Positions 32,253 through 42,286 of a stretch of DNA of 64,000 nt are shown here, one piece after another (the stretch's first letter is position 1; every line of letters starts with the position of its first letter). Both the position numbers and the translations under genes were made by a program. The notes below the pieces were generated by a model. That model had not been told where the DNA came from. It searched no databases and saw only the letters and a list, made by a program, of their open reading frames with translations. This DNA comes from Azoarcus sp. CIB. GTDB lineage: Bacteria; Pseudomonadota; Gammaproteobacteria; Burkholderiales; Rhodocyclaceae. The stretch covers positions 3,100,001-3,164,000 of the forward strand of contig NZ_CP011072.1 of assembly GCF_001190925.1 (NCBI RefSeq), read 5' to 3'.

Positions 32253-33214
32253 CGCGTCACCGGCTCGATCGCGTCACCCAGACGCTGCACCGAACGCAAG
32301 GGCACCTCGCCCAAAGCCGTCACGAGATGCGGACCCACGACACGCTTGTAGATGTTGATCGCGCCACTCGCGAACGGCCCCGGCTCAGCGCGCGCGCCGT
32401 CATTCGGCTCGATGAAGACCGAAATCGATGCAAGTCCGTCGCTATACACCATGTGCAGTGCTTCTCCCCGATCCCGGCCGAGGGGTCTGCGCATGACCGA
32501 CACGAGGGAAAAACCCGCCAGCGGCGCGTTCAGCGCCCAGCCGCTCTCCTCCTTGCGCACTTCGATGCCATTGGCGTGAACGATCCGCCAGTCGCTGCTC
32601 TTCGTGATGCGCGAGCGGAAGGCATCGCTGCCGATCTCACCGCCTATCCTGACGTCACTGAAGGTGAATTGCTCGACGATCTCGCCGCGATCATCGACCG
32701 TGCGAGCCTTGAGCAAAAGACCCGACTGGAGTTCCGCCCACAGCTGGTAACCGAAGCGCAGGTCGTCTTTCGGTTCGAGGATGATCTGCTGCGCGTCGAG
32801 CCCCGCAACCCGGCCCACGCTGCCTTTGCGGATACGGTAATTTTCCGCGAGGCCGCCGAAAGCCACCGGCAATCGGGAAGGAAATGCGCGCCGGGTACCC
32901 GGGCGATCGACGATCACGGTCTTCTGGTCCGGCAGCACGCAACGCACTTCGCTGTTGCTGCGGATCACCTCGCGCGGACTGCCGTCGAGCACTTCCAGGC
33001 GTTCGTGTTCGCCGTTCGCATCGCTCATGTGCGCGATGCGCGACGTCTCGAAGTTCTTTCCCGACTGATAGATGAAAGTGCCGGAGTAATTCAGGCGCTG
33101 ACCTGCAGTCGCCATTCGCCCGAGCCAGGACAACGGATCATTCGGAGACTCCGCGATGACCGGCGCTTGCATCAATGCCGCGCAGATCGCCAAAACAGCC
33201 GACATCCGCCTCAT
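32249..33214 (-). CDS. rseB: Sigma-E factor regulatory protein RseB/MucB
   Basis: A 321-residue periplasmic protein that binds the anti-sigma factor RseA and shields it from DegS until lipid or LPS signals release it. A signal peptide is at 1-21 (MRRMSAVLAICAALMQAPV); the mature MucB/RseB N-terminal domain starts with LSWLGRMATAGQRLNYSGTF and the C-terminal domain begins near residue 210. The ATG at 33214 overlaps the rseA stop (ATGA). The next ATG (33205) is an alternative. Confidence 0.92.
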   Translation of the reverse strand: MRRMSAVLAICAALMQAPVIAESPNDPLSWLGRMATAGQRLNYSGTFIYQSGKNFETSRIAHMSDANGEHERLEVLDGSPREVIRSNSEVRCVLPDQKTVIVDRPGTRRAFPSRLPVAFGGLAENYRIRKGSVGRVAGLDAQQIILEPKDDLRFGYQLWAELQSGLLLKARTVDDRGEIVEQFTFSDVRIGGEIGSDAFRSRITKSSDWRIVHANGIEVRKEESGWALNAPLAGFSLVSVMRRPLGRDRGEALHMVYSDGLASISVFIEPNDGARAEPGPFASGAINIYKRVVGPHLVTALGEVPLRSVQRLGDAIEPVTR

Positions 33215-33765
33215 CGACCACTGTCCTGCCCGACATCGGAAACGGTGCGCACGTGCTGGATCACACCTGATATGGGTCCGCCACCGGACATCGCCTGATG
33301 AACAAACACATATTCGCGCGTCGGATCTACCGCAACCGGCGCCGGCGCAACCGCAGCCGGACGCACCACCGTGTGCGCCGCGACGGCAGCCGACGATCGC
33401 GCGACGGCAACGCGGCTGCCGGCCCCCGGCCCCTGATCGCGGTACAAGGTATGGGCAACCCACCCCACGGCGGCTACGCCCATCACCGAGGCGGCCAGCG
33501 GCATCACGGACTGCCACAGCCGCCCGCCCTCCGCCGGGCCTCGCACAGGAGGCGCAAGCAAGGTGGGCTCCTCGACGATGTTCGCCATGACGCGCCCGAC
33601 AAAACCGGCGCTCCCGTCACGTTCTCCGCGGAGCACGTCACCGATCAGGCAGTACGCCTCCCAGTCGGTGCGCAATGACCGGTCCCGTCGCATCGACTCG
33701 AAAACCGGATGTGCCGATCGCTCGTCGAGGTCACCATCCAGAAGTGCCGACAATCTGTCCTTCAT
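33211..33765 (-). CDS. rseA: Anti-sigma-E factor RseA/MucA
   Basis: A 184-residue single-pass membrane anti-sigma factor. The N-terminal cytoplasmic domain (MKDRLSALLDGDLDERSAHP) binds RpoE, a transmembrane segment lies at about 88-107, and the periplasmic part is Ala/Val/Pro-rich. The ATG at 33765 is chosen because AGGTGG, overlapping the rpoE stop, sits at a good distance; a GTG three codons upstream is the alternative. Overlap with rseB indicates coupling. Confidence 0.9.
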   Translation of the reverse strand: MKDRLSALLDGDLDERSAHPVFESMRRDRSLRTDWEAYCLIGDVLRGERDGSAGFVGRVMANIVEEPTLLAPPVRGPAEGGRLWQSVMPLAASVMGVAAVGWVAHTLYRDQGPGAGSRVAVARSSAAVAAHTVVRPAAVAPAPVAVDPTREYVFVHQAMSGGGPISGVIQHVRTVSDVGQDSGR

Positions 33766-33774
33766 GAGTACCAC

Positions 33775-34374
33775 CTACCAACGTTTATCAGGTGCCGTGT
33801 CCAGCAACGGCCGCAGTCTTTCAGCAATCGCCTCGCGTGCACGAAAGATTCGCGAACGCACGGTTCCGATCGGACAATCCATGATGCTGGCAATTTCCTC
33901 GTAGCTCAGCCCTTCGAGTTCCCGAAGCATGATCGCCGTACGCAACTCCTCAGGCAGCGCCTCCATCGCCTGATCGACGGTCTCGCCGATCTGCCGCGTC
34001 ATCATCAAACGTTCCGGCGTATTGATGTCGCGCAACTGCTCGCCTTCCTCGAAAGTCTCCGCCTCTTCCGAATCGAATCCGGTCGAGGTGGGCGCCCGTC
34101 GGCCTTGCGAAACCAGATAGTTCTTGGCGGTATTGATCCCGATACGGTAAAGCCACGTGTAAAAAGCGCTGTCGCCCCGAAACGACCCCAAGGCGCGATA
34201 CGCCTTGATGAAGGTTTCCTGGGCCACGTCTTCGACCTCTGCCGAATCGCGGATCAAGCGGGACAGCAGCCTGTGCAACTTGCGTTGGTACTTTGCTACC
34301 AGCAAGCCGAAAGCCTGCTTGTCACCGCGCTGCACGCGCTCGACAAGCTGCTGATCTATCTCGCGATCGCTCAT
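33775..34374 (-). CDS. rpoE: RNA polymerase sigma factor RpoE (sigma-E/AlgU)
   Basis: A 199-residue ECF sigma factor for the envelope stress response. Region 2 (EVEDVAQETFIKAYRALGSF, with FYTWLYRIGINTAKNYL for -10 recognition) and region 4 (LSYEEIASIMDCPIGTVRSRI) are clear. It heads the rpoE-rseA-rseB-rseC-mucD-grx gene set and is divergent from nadB, as in E. coli. Two candidate promoters lie upstream. Confidence 0.97.
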   Translation of the reverse strand: MSDREIDQQLVERVQRGDKQAFGLLVAKYQRKLHRLLSRLIRDSAEVEDVAQETFIKAYRALGSFRGDSAFYTWLYRIGINTAKNYLVSQGRRAPTSTGFDSEEAETFEEGEQLRDINTPERLMMTRQIGETVDQAMEALPEELRTAIMLRELEGLSYEEIASIMDCPIGTVRSRIFRAREAIAERLRPLLDTAPDKRW

Positions 34375-34412
34375 GGGCGGGTCGTTTCTCTATGTTGTGC
34401 AAAATCCGCGCC

Positions 34413-34442
34413 AGTATAGCGACCCCGCCCCGTCTCCGGCAA
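34413..34442 (-). promoter_or_regulatory. Possible sigma-70 promoter for rpoE
   Basis: On the minus strand TTGCCG (34437-34442) and TATACT (34413-34418) are 18 bp apart, about 40 bp before the rpoE start. The -10 is good and the -35 fair. Confidence 0.5.
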
Positions 34443-34457
34443 AGTCGAATCTAACAA

Positions 34458-34484
34458 GAAGACCGACACGACTTGAAATAGTTC
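34458..34484 (-). promoter_or_regulatory. Possible sigma-E promoter for rpoE autoregulation
   Basis: On the minus strand GAACTA (34479-34484) and TCTTC (34458-34462) are 16 bp apart. This resembles the sigma-E pattern GAACTT-N16-TCTNA, with one mismatch in the -35 and a weaker -10. Autoregulation would be expected for rpoE. Confidence 0.35.
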
Positions 34485-34597
34485 AGACCGCAAAGTGGTT
34501 TTCCCGCGCGCGCAAAGGGCACGGCGACCGACGTCCCGGAGCGGCATATCGAACGTGATATAGTTGAAGAACCTGTCGATTCCTGGCACATACGATC

Positions 34598-36181
34598 TTG
34601 TCAAAACAATACGACGTACTCATCCTCGGCAGTGGTGCCGCAGGGCAATCGATCGCCCTGCGCCTGGCGGACAGTCTTCGAGTCGCCCTCGTCACCAAAC
34701 GCGCGATCTCCGACAGCGCTAGCGCTTGGGCGCAGGGCGGCATCGCTGCGGTCCTCGACACCTCCGACAGTATCGAAGCCCATATCCAGGACACCTATAT
34801 CGCGGGCGGCGGCCTGTGCGATCCGAAGGCCACGCGCTTTGTCGTCGAACACGGGAAGGCGGCCATCGAATGGCTGATCGGACGCGGCGTCCCCTTCACG
34901 CGCGAAGACCAGTCGAGCCTCGGATACCACCTCACGCGCGAAGGCGGCCACTCGCACCGGCGCATCATCCATGCGGCGGACGCCACCGGCGCTGCGGTGC
35001 AGGCAACGCTGACCGAGCAGGTCAGCAAGCATCCCAATATCGACATCCTTGAAAACCACATTGCCGTCGACCTGATTCTCGGCGACAAGCTGGGCCTGCC
35101 CGACCGGGGCTGCCTTGGCGCCTATGTGCTCGACATCGCCAACGACCGCGTCGAGACGATCGGTGCCCGCAATACCGTCATCGCGACCGGCGGGGCTGGC
35201 AAGGTCTATCTATATACGACCAACCCCAGCGTCGCGACCGGCGACGGGATCGCCATGGCATGGCGGGCCGGTTGCCGCGCTGCGAACATGGAATTCATCC
35301 AGTTCCATCCGACCTGCCTTTATCATCCGCAAGCGAAATCCTTCCTGATATCGGAAGCCGTGCGCGGTGAAGGGGGCCTGCTGAAGCTTCCCGACGGCAC
35401 CCGATTCATGCCGGCGCACGATGCCCGCGCGGAACTGGCTCCCCGCGACATCGTCGCCCGCGCCATCGACTTCGAGATGAAGAAGCACGGTCTCGACTGC
35501 GTCTATCTCGATATCAGCCACAAGCCGGCGGAATGGTTGCGCGAGCATTTTCCCAATATTCACGCGCGCTGCCTGGAACTGGGAATCGACATCACGCGTG
35601 AGGGAATTCCCGTCGTCCCCGCGGCTCACTACACCTGCGGGGGCATCGTTACCGATCTTGCCGCACGTACCGACGTGCCCGGCCTCTACTCCGTCGGCGA
35701 ATCGGCGTACACGGGCCTTCACGGCGCGAACCGCCTCGCCAGCAACTCGCTCCTCGAGTGTCTGGTCTTTGGCGAGGCGGCAGCGAACGACATCCTTTCC
35801 CAACCGCGCCGCCCCCTGCCCCGGCTCCCGGACTGGGACGAGAGCCGCGTGACCGACGCCGACGAAGAAGTCGTGATCTCGCACAACTGGGCGGAACTGC
35901 GGCGCTTCATGTGGGACTATGTCGGCATCGTGCGCACGACCAAGCGCCTGCAGCGCGCGCAGCACCGCATCCGCCTACTGTCGCGCGAAATCAACGAGTT
36001 CTATTCGCACTTCCGCGTCAGCAACGATCTGATCGAACTGCGCAACCTCGTCGTCACTGCCGACCTGATCGTGCGCTGCGCCTTGCGCCGCAAGGAAAGC
36101 CGCGGCCTGCACAGCTCGCGCGATTACCCCGACACGCTGCCGGTCGCACGCCCCACCGTCCTGCGACCGCACCGACGCTGA
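34598..36181 (+). CDS. nadB: L-aspartate oxidase
   Basis: A 527-residue flavoenzyme that oxidises L-aspartate to iminoaspartate for NAD synthesis. The Rossmann FAD motif ILGSGAAGQ is at the N-terminus, the succinate-dehydrogenase-like FAD domain contains GGIAAV and EFIQFHPT, and a helical C-terminal domain follows. No ATG is near, so the start is TTG at 34598 (reads [12 protein letters not shown] after the initiator), with a poor ribosome site, suggesting weak translation. It is divergent from rpoE, the same arrangement as in E. coli. Confidence 0.95.
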   Translation: MSKQYDVLILGSGAAGQSIALRLADSLRVALVTKRAISDSASAWAQGGIAAVLDTSDSIEAHIQDTYIAGGGLCDPKATRFVVEHGKAAIEWLIGRGVPFTREDQSSLGYHLTREGGHSHRRIIHAADATGAAVQATLTEQVSKHPNIDILENHIAVDLILGDKLGLPDRGCLGAYVLDIANDRVETIGARNTVIATGGAGKVYLYTTNPSVATGDGIAMAWRAGCRAANMEFIQFHPTCLYHPQAKSFLISEAVRGEGGLLKLPDGTRFMPAHDARAELAPRDIVARAIDFEMKKHGLDCVYLDISHKPAEWLREHFPNIHARCLELGIDITREGIPVVPAAHYTCGGIVTDLAARTDVPGLYSVGESAYTGLHGANRLASNSLLECLVFGEAAANDILSQPRRPLPRLPDWDESRVTDADEEVVISHNWAELRRFMWDYVGIVRTTKRLQRAQHRIRLLSREINEFYSHFRVSNDLIELRNLVVTADLIVRCALRRKESRGLHSSRDYPDTLPVARPTVLRPHRR

Positions 36182-36219
36182 GGACCCACCCCCGCCGGAA
36201 CGGATTCGCAGCCGCGGAC

Positions 36220-36705
36220 TTAGCGCTGCGCGGATGCATCGCCCCCGGACTCGTCCGTCCGGGCAGCGCCGGCCTTGTGCCTGAGCCAAATCTTCAGCCC
36301 TCGCCACTCGTCGTCGCCGACGTTTCCTGGCACGAGCATCAGCGCCCCGCGCATCGGTCTGCGAGGCGAACGTCGCACCCGCGTACCGCGCCAGTGAATC
36401 CACACCGCCCAGCCGAAATCGACGCAACCCGGCTCGGGCACCGCGTACACCAATCGGCGCCCGTGGCCATCGGGATCCATGCACAGTTCGCCATCGTCCT
36501 CGAGGACCAGACGCACGCACGCCTTTTCCCTTTCGGCACGGATCGTCGAGCGCAGCGAGATTCCCAGTCCCGCGACGGCGACGATGACGAGCGGCAGCGG
36601 AAAGGACGAACGCAGAAATGCAAACGCCGCGATCGTATGGATCGCGGCGTTCAACAGAAATATCAGCCTCGACGGGCGAAGCCGGATTTCAAGCGGGTAG
36701 CGCAC
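36220..36705 (-). CDS. YgfX-like membrane protein
   Basis: A 161-residue protein with two hydrophobic segments near the N-terminus (about 14-30 and 36-52) and a C-terminal soluble domain with RRPMRGALMLVPGNVGDDEWRGLKIWL. It resembles the YgfX (CptA) family, in E. coli a membrane partner of SdhE reported to affect cell shape, but no sdhE lies beside it. It is 19 bp after fabF on the same strand. The assignment is moderate: similarity is judged from topology and the C-terminal arginine/tryptophan pattern. Confidence 0.6.
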   Translation of the reverse strand: MRYPLEIRLRPSRLIFLLNAAIHTIAAFAFLRSSFPLPLVIVAVAGLGISLRSTIRAEREKACVRLVLEDDGELCMDPDGHGRRLVYAVPEPGCVDFGWAVWIHWRGTRVRRSPRRPMRGALMLVPGNVGDDEWRGLKIWLRHKAGAARTDESGGDASAQR

Positions 36706-36724
36706 GGGCTACCGTACCGGTGAC

Positions 36725-37963
36725 TCAGACGCGGCGGAACGCGATGGTTCCGTTGGTGCCGCCAAAGCCGAACGAGTTCGACAGCGCGGCGCGGATCTCC
36801 ATCGGGCGTGCCTTGTTCGCGACATAGTCGAGATCGCAGCCTTCGTCCTGCTCGAAGATGTTGATCGTCGGCGGAGCAATCTGGTGATGGATCGCCAACG
36901 TTGTGAACACCGCCTCCACGCCCCCGGCTGCGCCCAGCAGGTGACCGGTCATCGACTTGGTCGAATTCACCGCGATCGACTTGGCGCGGTCACCAAAGCA
37001 ACGCTTGACTGCCGTCGTTTCGGCCAGATCGCCGAGCGGCGTCGACGTACCGTGCGCGTTGATATAGTCGACCTCGTCGAGTGCCATGCCGGCATCGCGC
37101 ATCGCATTCGTCATGCAGCGCGCTGCACCGTTGCCGTCCTCGCACGGGGCGGTCATGTGGTAGGCGTCGGCGCTCATGCCGAAGCCGGCGACTTCGGCAT
37201 AGATCTTCGCGCCACGCGCCTTCGCATGCTCATACTCTTCGAGCACGAGTACGCCGGCCCCCTCACCAAGCACGAAGCCGTCGCGCCCCTTGTCCCACGG
37301 ACGGCTCGCCGTCTGCGGGTCGTCGTTGCGCGTGGAAAGCGCACGGGCCGAGGCGAAACCACCGACGGCCAGCGGCGTCACGGTTGACTCGGCGCCACCG
37401 GCGATCATCACGTCGGCGTCGCCGTACTGGATGAGACGCGCGGCTTCGCCGATGCAGTGCGTGGCTGTCGTGCAGGCAGTAACCATCGCCAGGCAAGGCC
37501 CCTTCAGGCCGAACATGATCGACAGGTTGCCCGCGATCATGTTGATGATCGTTCCGGGGATGAAGAACGGGGAAATCTTGCGTGCCCCCCCCTTCAGGTA
37601 ATCGTCGTGGGTGGATTCGATCATCGGCAGGCCGCCGATGCCCGAGCCCAGATTCACGCCGATACGCTCGGCGTTCTCGGCGGTAACCTGCAGGCCGGCA
37701 TCCTTGAACGCCTGGATGCCGGCGGCCATGCCGTAATGGATGAACACATCCATACGGCGGGCCTCCTTCGGCGAAAGATATGCGTCGATGTCGAACCCCT
37801 TCACCTCACCGGCGATCTTCACCGGGAAGTTCGTGGTATCGAAACGCGTGATTTCGCCGATACCGGAGCGGCCGTTGACAATGTTGTCCCAGGCCTCCGG
37901 AACGGTATTGCCGACCGGGGAAATGATGCCCAGACCGGTAATGACGACTCTGCGACGGGTCAA
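36725..37963 (-). CDS. fabF: 3-oxoacyl-[acyl-carrier-protein] synthase II
   Basis: A 412-residue condensing enzyme that elongates acyl-ACP with malonyl-ACP. The active-site cysteine is C164 in VTACTTATH, with the two histidines in [11 protein letters not shown] and [12 protein letters not shown]. It follows acpP by 21 bp and closes the core fab cluster. Confidence 0.97.
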   Translation of the reverse strand: MTRRRVVITGLGIISPVGNTVPEAWDNIVNGRSGIGEITRFDTTNFPVKIAGEVKGFDIDAYLSPKEARRMDVFIHYGMAAGIQAFKDAGLQVTAENAERIGVNLGSGIGGLPMIESTHDDYLKGGARKISPFFIPGTIINMIAGNLSIMFGLKGPCLAMVTACTTATHCIGEAARLIQYGDADVMIAGGAESTVTPLAVGGFASARALSTRNDDPQTASRPWDKGRDGFVLGEGAGVLVLEEYEHAKARGAKIYAEVAGFGMSADAYHMTAPCEDGNGAARCMTNAMRDAGMALDEVDYINAHGTSTPLGDLAETTAVKRCFGDRAKSIAVNSTKSMTGHLLGAAGGVEAVFTTLAIHHQIAPPTINIFEQDEGCDLDYVANKARPMEIRAALSNSFGFGGTNGTIAFRRV

Positions 37964-37984
37964 TGTTCGCTCCGGTAATCAGTC

Positions 37985-38224
37985 TTACTTCTTCAGGTGG
38001 GCGTTGACGTAGTCAATCGCCTGCTGAACCGTGGTGATCTTCTCAGCTTCCTCGTCCGGGATTTCGCACTCGAACTCTTCCTCGAGGGCCATGACCAGTT
38101 CCACGGTATCCAGCGAATCCGCGCCCAGATCGTCGACGAACGAGGACTCGATCTTGATTTCCGACTCGTTCACACCAAGTTGTTCGGCGACAATTTTCTT
38201 GACGCGCTGCTCGATGTTCTCCAT
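37985..38224 (-). CDS. acpP: Acyl carrier protein
   Basis: A 79-residue acidic helical carrier. The phosphopantetheine site is S37 in [11 protein letters not shown] strong ribosome site (GGAAGGAG) precedes the ATG, in line with high expression. It lies between fabG and fabF, as in E. coli. AcpS, which modifies it, is encoded at 23538-23918. Confidence 0.98.
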   Translation of the reverse strand: MENIEQRVKKIVAEQLGVNESEIKIESSFVDDLGADSLDTVELVMALEEEFECEIPDEEAEKITTVQQAIDYVNAHLKK

Positions 38225-38276
38225 GAACTAACTCCTTCCCAGAATGATCCAGATATGTAAGAAAAAAAGCCGGCGT

Positions 38277-38282
38277 ATTCTA
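38277..38282 (-). promoter_or_regulatory. Possible -10 of an acpP promoter
   Basis: TAGAAT on the minus strand lies 53 bp before the acpP start in a 93-bp AT-richer gap between fabG and acpP. No good -35 is seen at the right distance. A separate acpP promoter is plausible because acpP needs more expression than its neighbours. Confidence 0.3.
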
Positions 38283-38317
38283 CCAAAAAGGATGAGAACC
38301 GCTATCGCCGCCGGTGA

Positions 38318-39067
38318 TTACGACATGTACATGCCGCCATTCACGTGCAAGGTCGTGCCCGTCACGTAGGCGGCTGCGGGCGATGCCAGGAAGGCCACCG
38401 CCCCAGCGATTTCTTCAGGACGTCCCAGCCGGCCGAGGGCGATGTTGCCCAGCAGCGCGTCGCGGGCCGTTTCGGGCAGCGCACGGGTCATGTCGGTGTC
38501 GATGAAGCCAGGAGCCACGCAATTGACGGTGATATTGCGGCTACCCAGCTCACGCGCCAGCGCACGACTCATGCCGGCCACGCCGGCCTTTGCCGCCGCG
38601 TAGTTCGCCTGCCCGGGGTTGCCGGCGCTGCCGACAACGGACGTAATGTTGATGATGCGGCCGCCGCGGGCCTTCATCATGCCACGCATGACGAGACGCG
38701 ACATGCGGAACACCGCTTTCAAGTTAGTGTCGATGACGGCATCCCACTCGTCGTCCTTCATGCGCATCGCGAGGTTGTCGCGCGTGATGCCGGCATTGTT
38801 CACGAGGATGCCGACGGCACCGAAGCGCTTCTCGATGTCGCCAATGGCCGCTTCGCACGCAGCCGCGTCGGTGACGTTGAGCGCCATCCCGCACCCCTTG
38901 ATGCCGGCTTCCTGCAGACCATTTTCAATATCGGCGGCACCGGCTTCCGAAGTTGCCGTACCGACGACAGTCGCACCCAGACGGCCCAGTTCGAGCGCCA
39001 CGGCGCGTCCGATCCCGCGGGACGCACCGGTCACAAGGGCCACCTGCCCCTCGAGCGAAAAACTCAT
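38318..39067 (-). CDS. fabG: 3-oxoacyl-[acyl-carrier-protein] reductase
   Basis: A 249-residue NADPH-dependent short-chain dehydrogenase that reduces beta-ketoacyl-ACP. The cofactor loop TGASRGIG is at 13-20, NNAG follows, and the catalytic Ser/Tyr/Lys are in SVVGSAGNPGQANYAAAKAG. The ATG at 39067 gives MSFSLEGQVALVTG; the longer open frame lies inside fabD. Confidence 0.97.
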   Translation of the reverse strand: MSFSLEGQVALVTGASRGIGRAVALELGRLGATVVGTATSEAGAADIENGLQEAGIKGCGMALNVTDAAACEAAIGDIEKRFGAVGILVNNAGITRDNLAMRMKDDEWDAVIDTNLKAVFRMSRLVMRGMMKARGGRIINITSVVGSAGNPGQANYAAAKAGVAGMSRALARELGSRNITVNCVAPGFIDTDMTRALPETARDALLGNIALGRLGRPEEIAGAVAFLASPAAAYVTGTTLHVNGGMYMS

Positions 39068-39072
39068 TGAAA

Positions 39073-40002
39073 TCACCTCAAGGCCGCAATGGATTGTTCG
39101 AGACTCGCAGCGTCGTGAATCGAGCCGCCCTGCACGTCGCCCGCGATCCGCTTCGTCATACCCGCAAGGACCTTGCCCGGACCACACTCGATGACGTGTC
39201 CCATGCCGCGGCGCGCCATCTCCTGCACCAGCTCGATCCAGCGCACCGGCGAGAAGGCCTGGCGCACGAGCGCGTCACGGATCCTGGCCGGATCGTCATA
39301 CACGGCAACGTCCACGTTGTTGATCACCGCAATCTCGGGTTTGCCGATCGTTACCGACGCGAGTCGCTCGGCGAGTCGCTCCGCCGCCGGCTTCATCAGC
39401 GCGCAGTGGAACGGGGCGCTCACCGGCAGCAGCATCGCGCGCTTGGCGCCGCGTGCCTTCGCTGCCTCGATCGCACGCTCGACCGCGCCCTTGGCGCCGG
39501 CGATTACGATCTGACCGGGGGCGTTCAGGTTCGCAGCCTCGACGACTTCGCCCTGCGCCGCTTCGGCACAGGCTTCACGGACAGCGTCGACTTCCAGACC
39601 CAGCAACGCTGCCATGCCGCCTTCGCCGGCAGGAACGGCCTCCTGCATCGCCTGAGCGCGGAAACGCACAAGGGGCACCGCATCGGAGAAGGCCATCGCA
39701 CCGGCAGCGACGAGGGCGGAATACTCGCCGAGACTGTGACCCGCAACCAATTGCGGCTTGGGACCGCCCGCAGCAAGCCAGGCGCGATATGCAGCCACAC
39801 CGGCCGTGAGCATCAGAGGCTGGGTATTGACGGTCAGCACGAGACGCTCGGCAGGCCCTTCATTGGCCATCTGCCAAAGATCCTCTCCGAGCGCATCGGA
39901 TGCCTCGGCGAAGGTGTCACGGATTTCGGCGCGCTCACCGTAGCCCGCCATCATTCCAACGGATTGGGACCCCTGTCCCGGGAACACCAGAGCAAAAGCC
40001 AT
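39073..40002 (-). CDS. fabD: Malonyl-CoA:ACP transacylase
   Basis: A 309-residue acyltransferase that loads malonyl groups onto ACP. It starts MAFALVFPGQGSQSVGM, and the nucleophile is S90 in AGHSLGEYSAL; the partner histidine lies in SAPFHCALM. It is five bases before fabG and 15 bp after fabH. Confidence 0.97.
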   Translation of the reverse strand: MAFALVFPGQGSQSVGMMAGYGERAEIRDTFAEASDALGEDLWQMANEGPAERLVLTVNTQPLMLTAGVAAYRAWLAAGGPKPQLVAGHSLGEYSALVAAGAMAFSDAVPLVRFRAQAMQEAVPAGEGGMAALLGLEVDAVREACAEAAQGEVVEAANLNAPGQIVIAGAKGAVERAIEAAKARGAKRAMLLPVSAPFHCALMKPAAERLAERLASVTIGKPEIAVINNVDVAVYDDPARIRDALVRQAFSPVRWIELVQEMARRGMGHVIECGPGKVLAGMTKRIAGDVQGGSIHDAASLEQSIAALR

Positions 40003-40017
40003 TGATCTTGTCCTGTC

Positions 40018-40983
40018 TCAGAATTGGAGCAGCGCAGCGCCCCACGTGAAGCCACCGCCGACGCCTTCGACGATGATCCGCTGGCCCGCACGGATACGCC
40101 CGTCGCGCACGGCCAGATCGAGGGCGAGCGGGATCGATGCCGCCGACGTGTTGCCATGCCGATCGACCGTCGCAATGACCTTGTCCATCGGCACACCGAG
40201 CCGCTTCGCGGTCGCCTGGATGATGCGGATGTTGGCCTGATGCGGGATCAGCCAATCGACCGTCTCGGCCTGCACACCAGCGGCGGCGAGAACCTCGTGC
40301 GCGACCTCGCCCAACACCTTGACCGCAAACTTGAACACCGCCTGGCCGTCCATACGCAGGAAGGGGTCTCCGATCACCTGACCTGAGGCGACCGCGCCCG
40401 GCACGCACAGGATGGGGTGATGGCTGCCGTCTGCGTGCAGTGCAGTCGCCAGGATGCCCGGCGCATCGGACGCCTCGAGCACGACTGCGCCCGCCCCATC
40501 GCCGAACAGCACGCAGGTGCCGCGGTCAGACCAGTCGAGGATGCGCGAGAATACTTCCGCGCCAACCACCAGCGCGCGCTTGTGACTCCCCGAGCGGATG
40601 AACTTCTCGGCGATCGTCAACCCATAGACAAAACCGGTACAAACGGCCTGCACGTCGAACGCCGCGGCGCCGTTACGCATCCCCAGCTTTGCCTGCAGCA
40701 GGGTCGCAGTGCTCGGGAAGATGCAGTCCGGAGTGGAGGTCGCGACGACGACGAGATCGATGTCCTCGGGCTGCAGGCCCGCGGCCGCGATGGCGCGGCG
40801 GCTCGCTTCGCAGGCGAGATCGCTCGACGTGACGTCGCTGGCCGCGAGGTGACGGGTACGGATACCCGTGCGCTCGACGATCCATTCATCCGACGTATCG
40901 ATTCCGCGAGTGACGAGATCGTCGTTACTGACAGGCTCGCCCGGCAGGAAACTTCCGGTGCCGGCGATTCGTGCATAGATCAT
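40018..40983 (-). CDS. fabH: 3-oxoacyl-[acyl-carrier-protein] synthase III
   Basis: A 321-residue enzyme that starts fatty acid synthesis by condensing acetyl-CoA with malonyl-ACP. The active cysteine is C115 in [12 protein letters not shown]; the histidine is in [11 protein letters not shown] and the asparagine in [10 protein letters not shown]. It overlaps the plsX stop by 4 bp (ATGA). Confidence 0.97.
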   Translation of the reverse strand: MIYARIAGTGSFLPGEPVSNDDLVTRGIDTSDEWIVERTGIRTRHLAASDVTSSDLACEASRRAIAAAGLQPEDIDLVVVATSTPDCIFPSTATLLQAKLGMRNGAAAFDVQAVCTGFVYGLTIAEKFIRSGSHKRALVVGAEVFSRILDWSDRGTCVLFGDGAGAVVLEASDAPGILATALHADGSHHPILCVPGAVASGQVIGDPFLRMDGQAVFKFAVKVLGEVAHEVLAAAGVQAETVDWLIPHQANIRIIQATAKRLGVPMDKVIATVDRHGNTSAASIPLALDLAVRDGRIRAGQRIIVEGVGGGFTWGAALLQF

Positions 40984-41993
40984 GCTGCTCTCCCCATGGC
41001 CGTCATGCGCTCGCTAATGCGCTCAACGAGGCGGTTCGACGCAGCCTCGGCAGCCCGGTGAATGGCCTGCTCGAACGCATATGTGTCGGCAGAGCCGTGG
41101 CTCTTGACCACCACGCCGCGCAGACCGACCAGGGCCGCACCGTTATAACGACGGTGATCGACGCGGCGCTTGAAACGCTTGAGCGCGGGCATCGCAACGA
41201 CCGCCATGACCTTGGTCAGCAGGCTGCGGCTGAATTCCTCCTTGAGGAATGCGGCAAGCATCTGCGCCAACCCCTCGGATGTCTTCAACGCCACATTGCC
41301 GACAAACCCGTCGCACACGACAACGTCGGTCGTCCCCTTATAGATGTCGTCGCCTTCCACGTTGCCGTAAAAGTTCAGGCCGCTTCCGCGCAGCAGTTCG
41401 CCGGCGCGTTTGACGACATCGTTACCCTTGATCGCCTCTTCGCCGATGTTGAGCAGCCCTACTGACGGGCGGTCGACGTGCTCGACCGCAGACACGAGCA
41501 TTGCCCCCATGATGCCGAACTGGAGCAGGTGCTCGGGCTCGCAATCAACGTTAGCGCCGAGGTCGAGCACATACACCTGCCCCTTGCGCGTGGGCAGGAT
41601 TGTCGCGATCGCGGGCCGGTCGATGCCGTCGAGCGTCTTGAGGACGAAACGCGAGATCGCCATCAGGGCGCCGGTATTCCCGGCCGACACTGCCGCCTGG
41701 GCCGTGCCGGCCTTCACCAGATCCACCGCGACGCGCATCGAGGAATCCTTCTTCTTGCGCATCGCGATCGCTGGCGGATCGTCCATTTCGACGACCTCGG
41801 ACGCCGCACGGACCGACAAACGACCCGCGAAACCATTGCCGATGGCCGCCACGGCCTGATCGAGCGCGTCCTGACGCCCGACCAGAATCACCTTGGCCTC
41901 GGGATGGTTGCGCAGGAAGGCGCGCGCGGCCGGCACCGTCACGGACGGGCCATGATCGCCGCCCATGCAATCTATCGCAACGGTGACACCCAT
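40980..41993 (-). CDS. plsX: Phosphate acyltransferase PlsX
   Basis: A 337-residue peripheral membrane enzyme that makes acyl-phosphate from acyl-ACP for phospholipid synthesis. The N-terminus [14 protein letters not shown] and the [14 protein letters not shown] motif are typical. The ATG at 41993 gives the family start; a GTG five codons upstream is the alternative. A terminator separates it from rpmF. Confidence 0.96.
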   Translation of the reverse strand: MGVTVAIDCMGGDHGPSVTVPAARAFLRNHPEAKVILVGRQDALDQAVAAIGNGFAGRLSVRAASEVVEMDDPPAIAMRKKKDSSMRVAVDLVKAGTAQAAVSAGNTGALMAISRFVLKTLDGIDRPAIATILPTRKGQVYVLDLGANVDCEPEHLLQFGIMGAMLVSAVEHVDRPSVGLLNIGEEAIKGNDVVKRAGELLRGSGLNFYGNVEGDDIYKGTTDVVVCDGFVGNVALKTSEGLAQMLAAFLKEEFSRSLLTKVMAVVAMPALKRFKRRVDHRRYNGAALVGLRGVVVKSHGSADTYAFEQAIHRAAEAASNRLVERISERMTAMGRAA

Positions 41994-42029
41994 GGAACTT
42001 TCGTGCACCTCGAACAGGGACTCGGGATG

Positions 42030-42058
42030 AAAAAACGGCGCAGACGCCCTAAGCGCCG
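42030..42058 (-). terminator. Intrinsic terminator between rpmF and plsX
   Basis: On the minus strand CGGCGC (42053-42058) pairs with GCGCCG (42036-42041) across an 11-base loop, followed directly by six T (42030-42035). It is 22 bp after the rpmF stop and 36 bp before plsX, so it should reduce read-through from yceD-rpmF into the fab genes. Confidence 0.72.
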
Positions 42059-42079
42059 CGCCGCCTTGGAAGACAGGAC

Positions 42080-42259
42080 TTATTCGCCCTTGGTCTTGAC
42101 GACTTTCTTGCCGCGATACACACCGCTCGGGCTGATGTGATGACGCAGGTGGACTTCGCCGGTGGTCGCTTCGACAGCGAGCGGCGGATTGGTCAGGAAG
42201 TCGTGGGCACGATGCATGCCACGCTTGGAGGGGGATTTCTTGTTCTGCTGAACGGCCAT
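42080..42259 (-). CDS. rpmF: 50S ribosomal protein L32
   Basis: A 59-residue protein starting [20 protein letters not shown], the typical L32 N-terminus, with [15 protein letters not shown] near the C-terminus. The zinc-binding cysteines found in some L32 forms are absent, so this is the zinc-free type. It is too short for a default ORF search. It lies 27 bp after yceD and before plsX, the conserved yceD-rpmF-plsX order. Confidence 0.97.
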   Translation of the reverse strand: MAVQQNKKSPSKRGMHRAHDFLTNPPLAVEATTGEVHLRHHISPSGVYRGKKVVKTKGE

Positions 42260-42286
42260 GAAAAACTCCTAGTACAAATATCGCGC

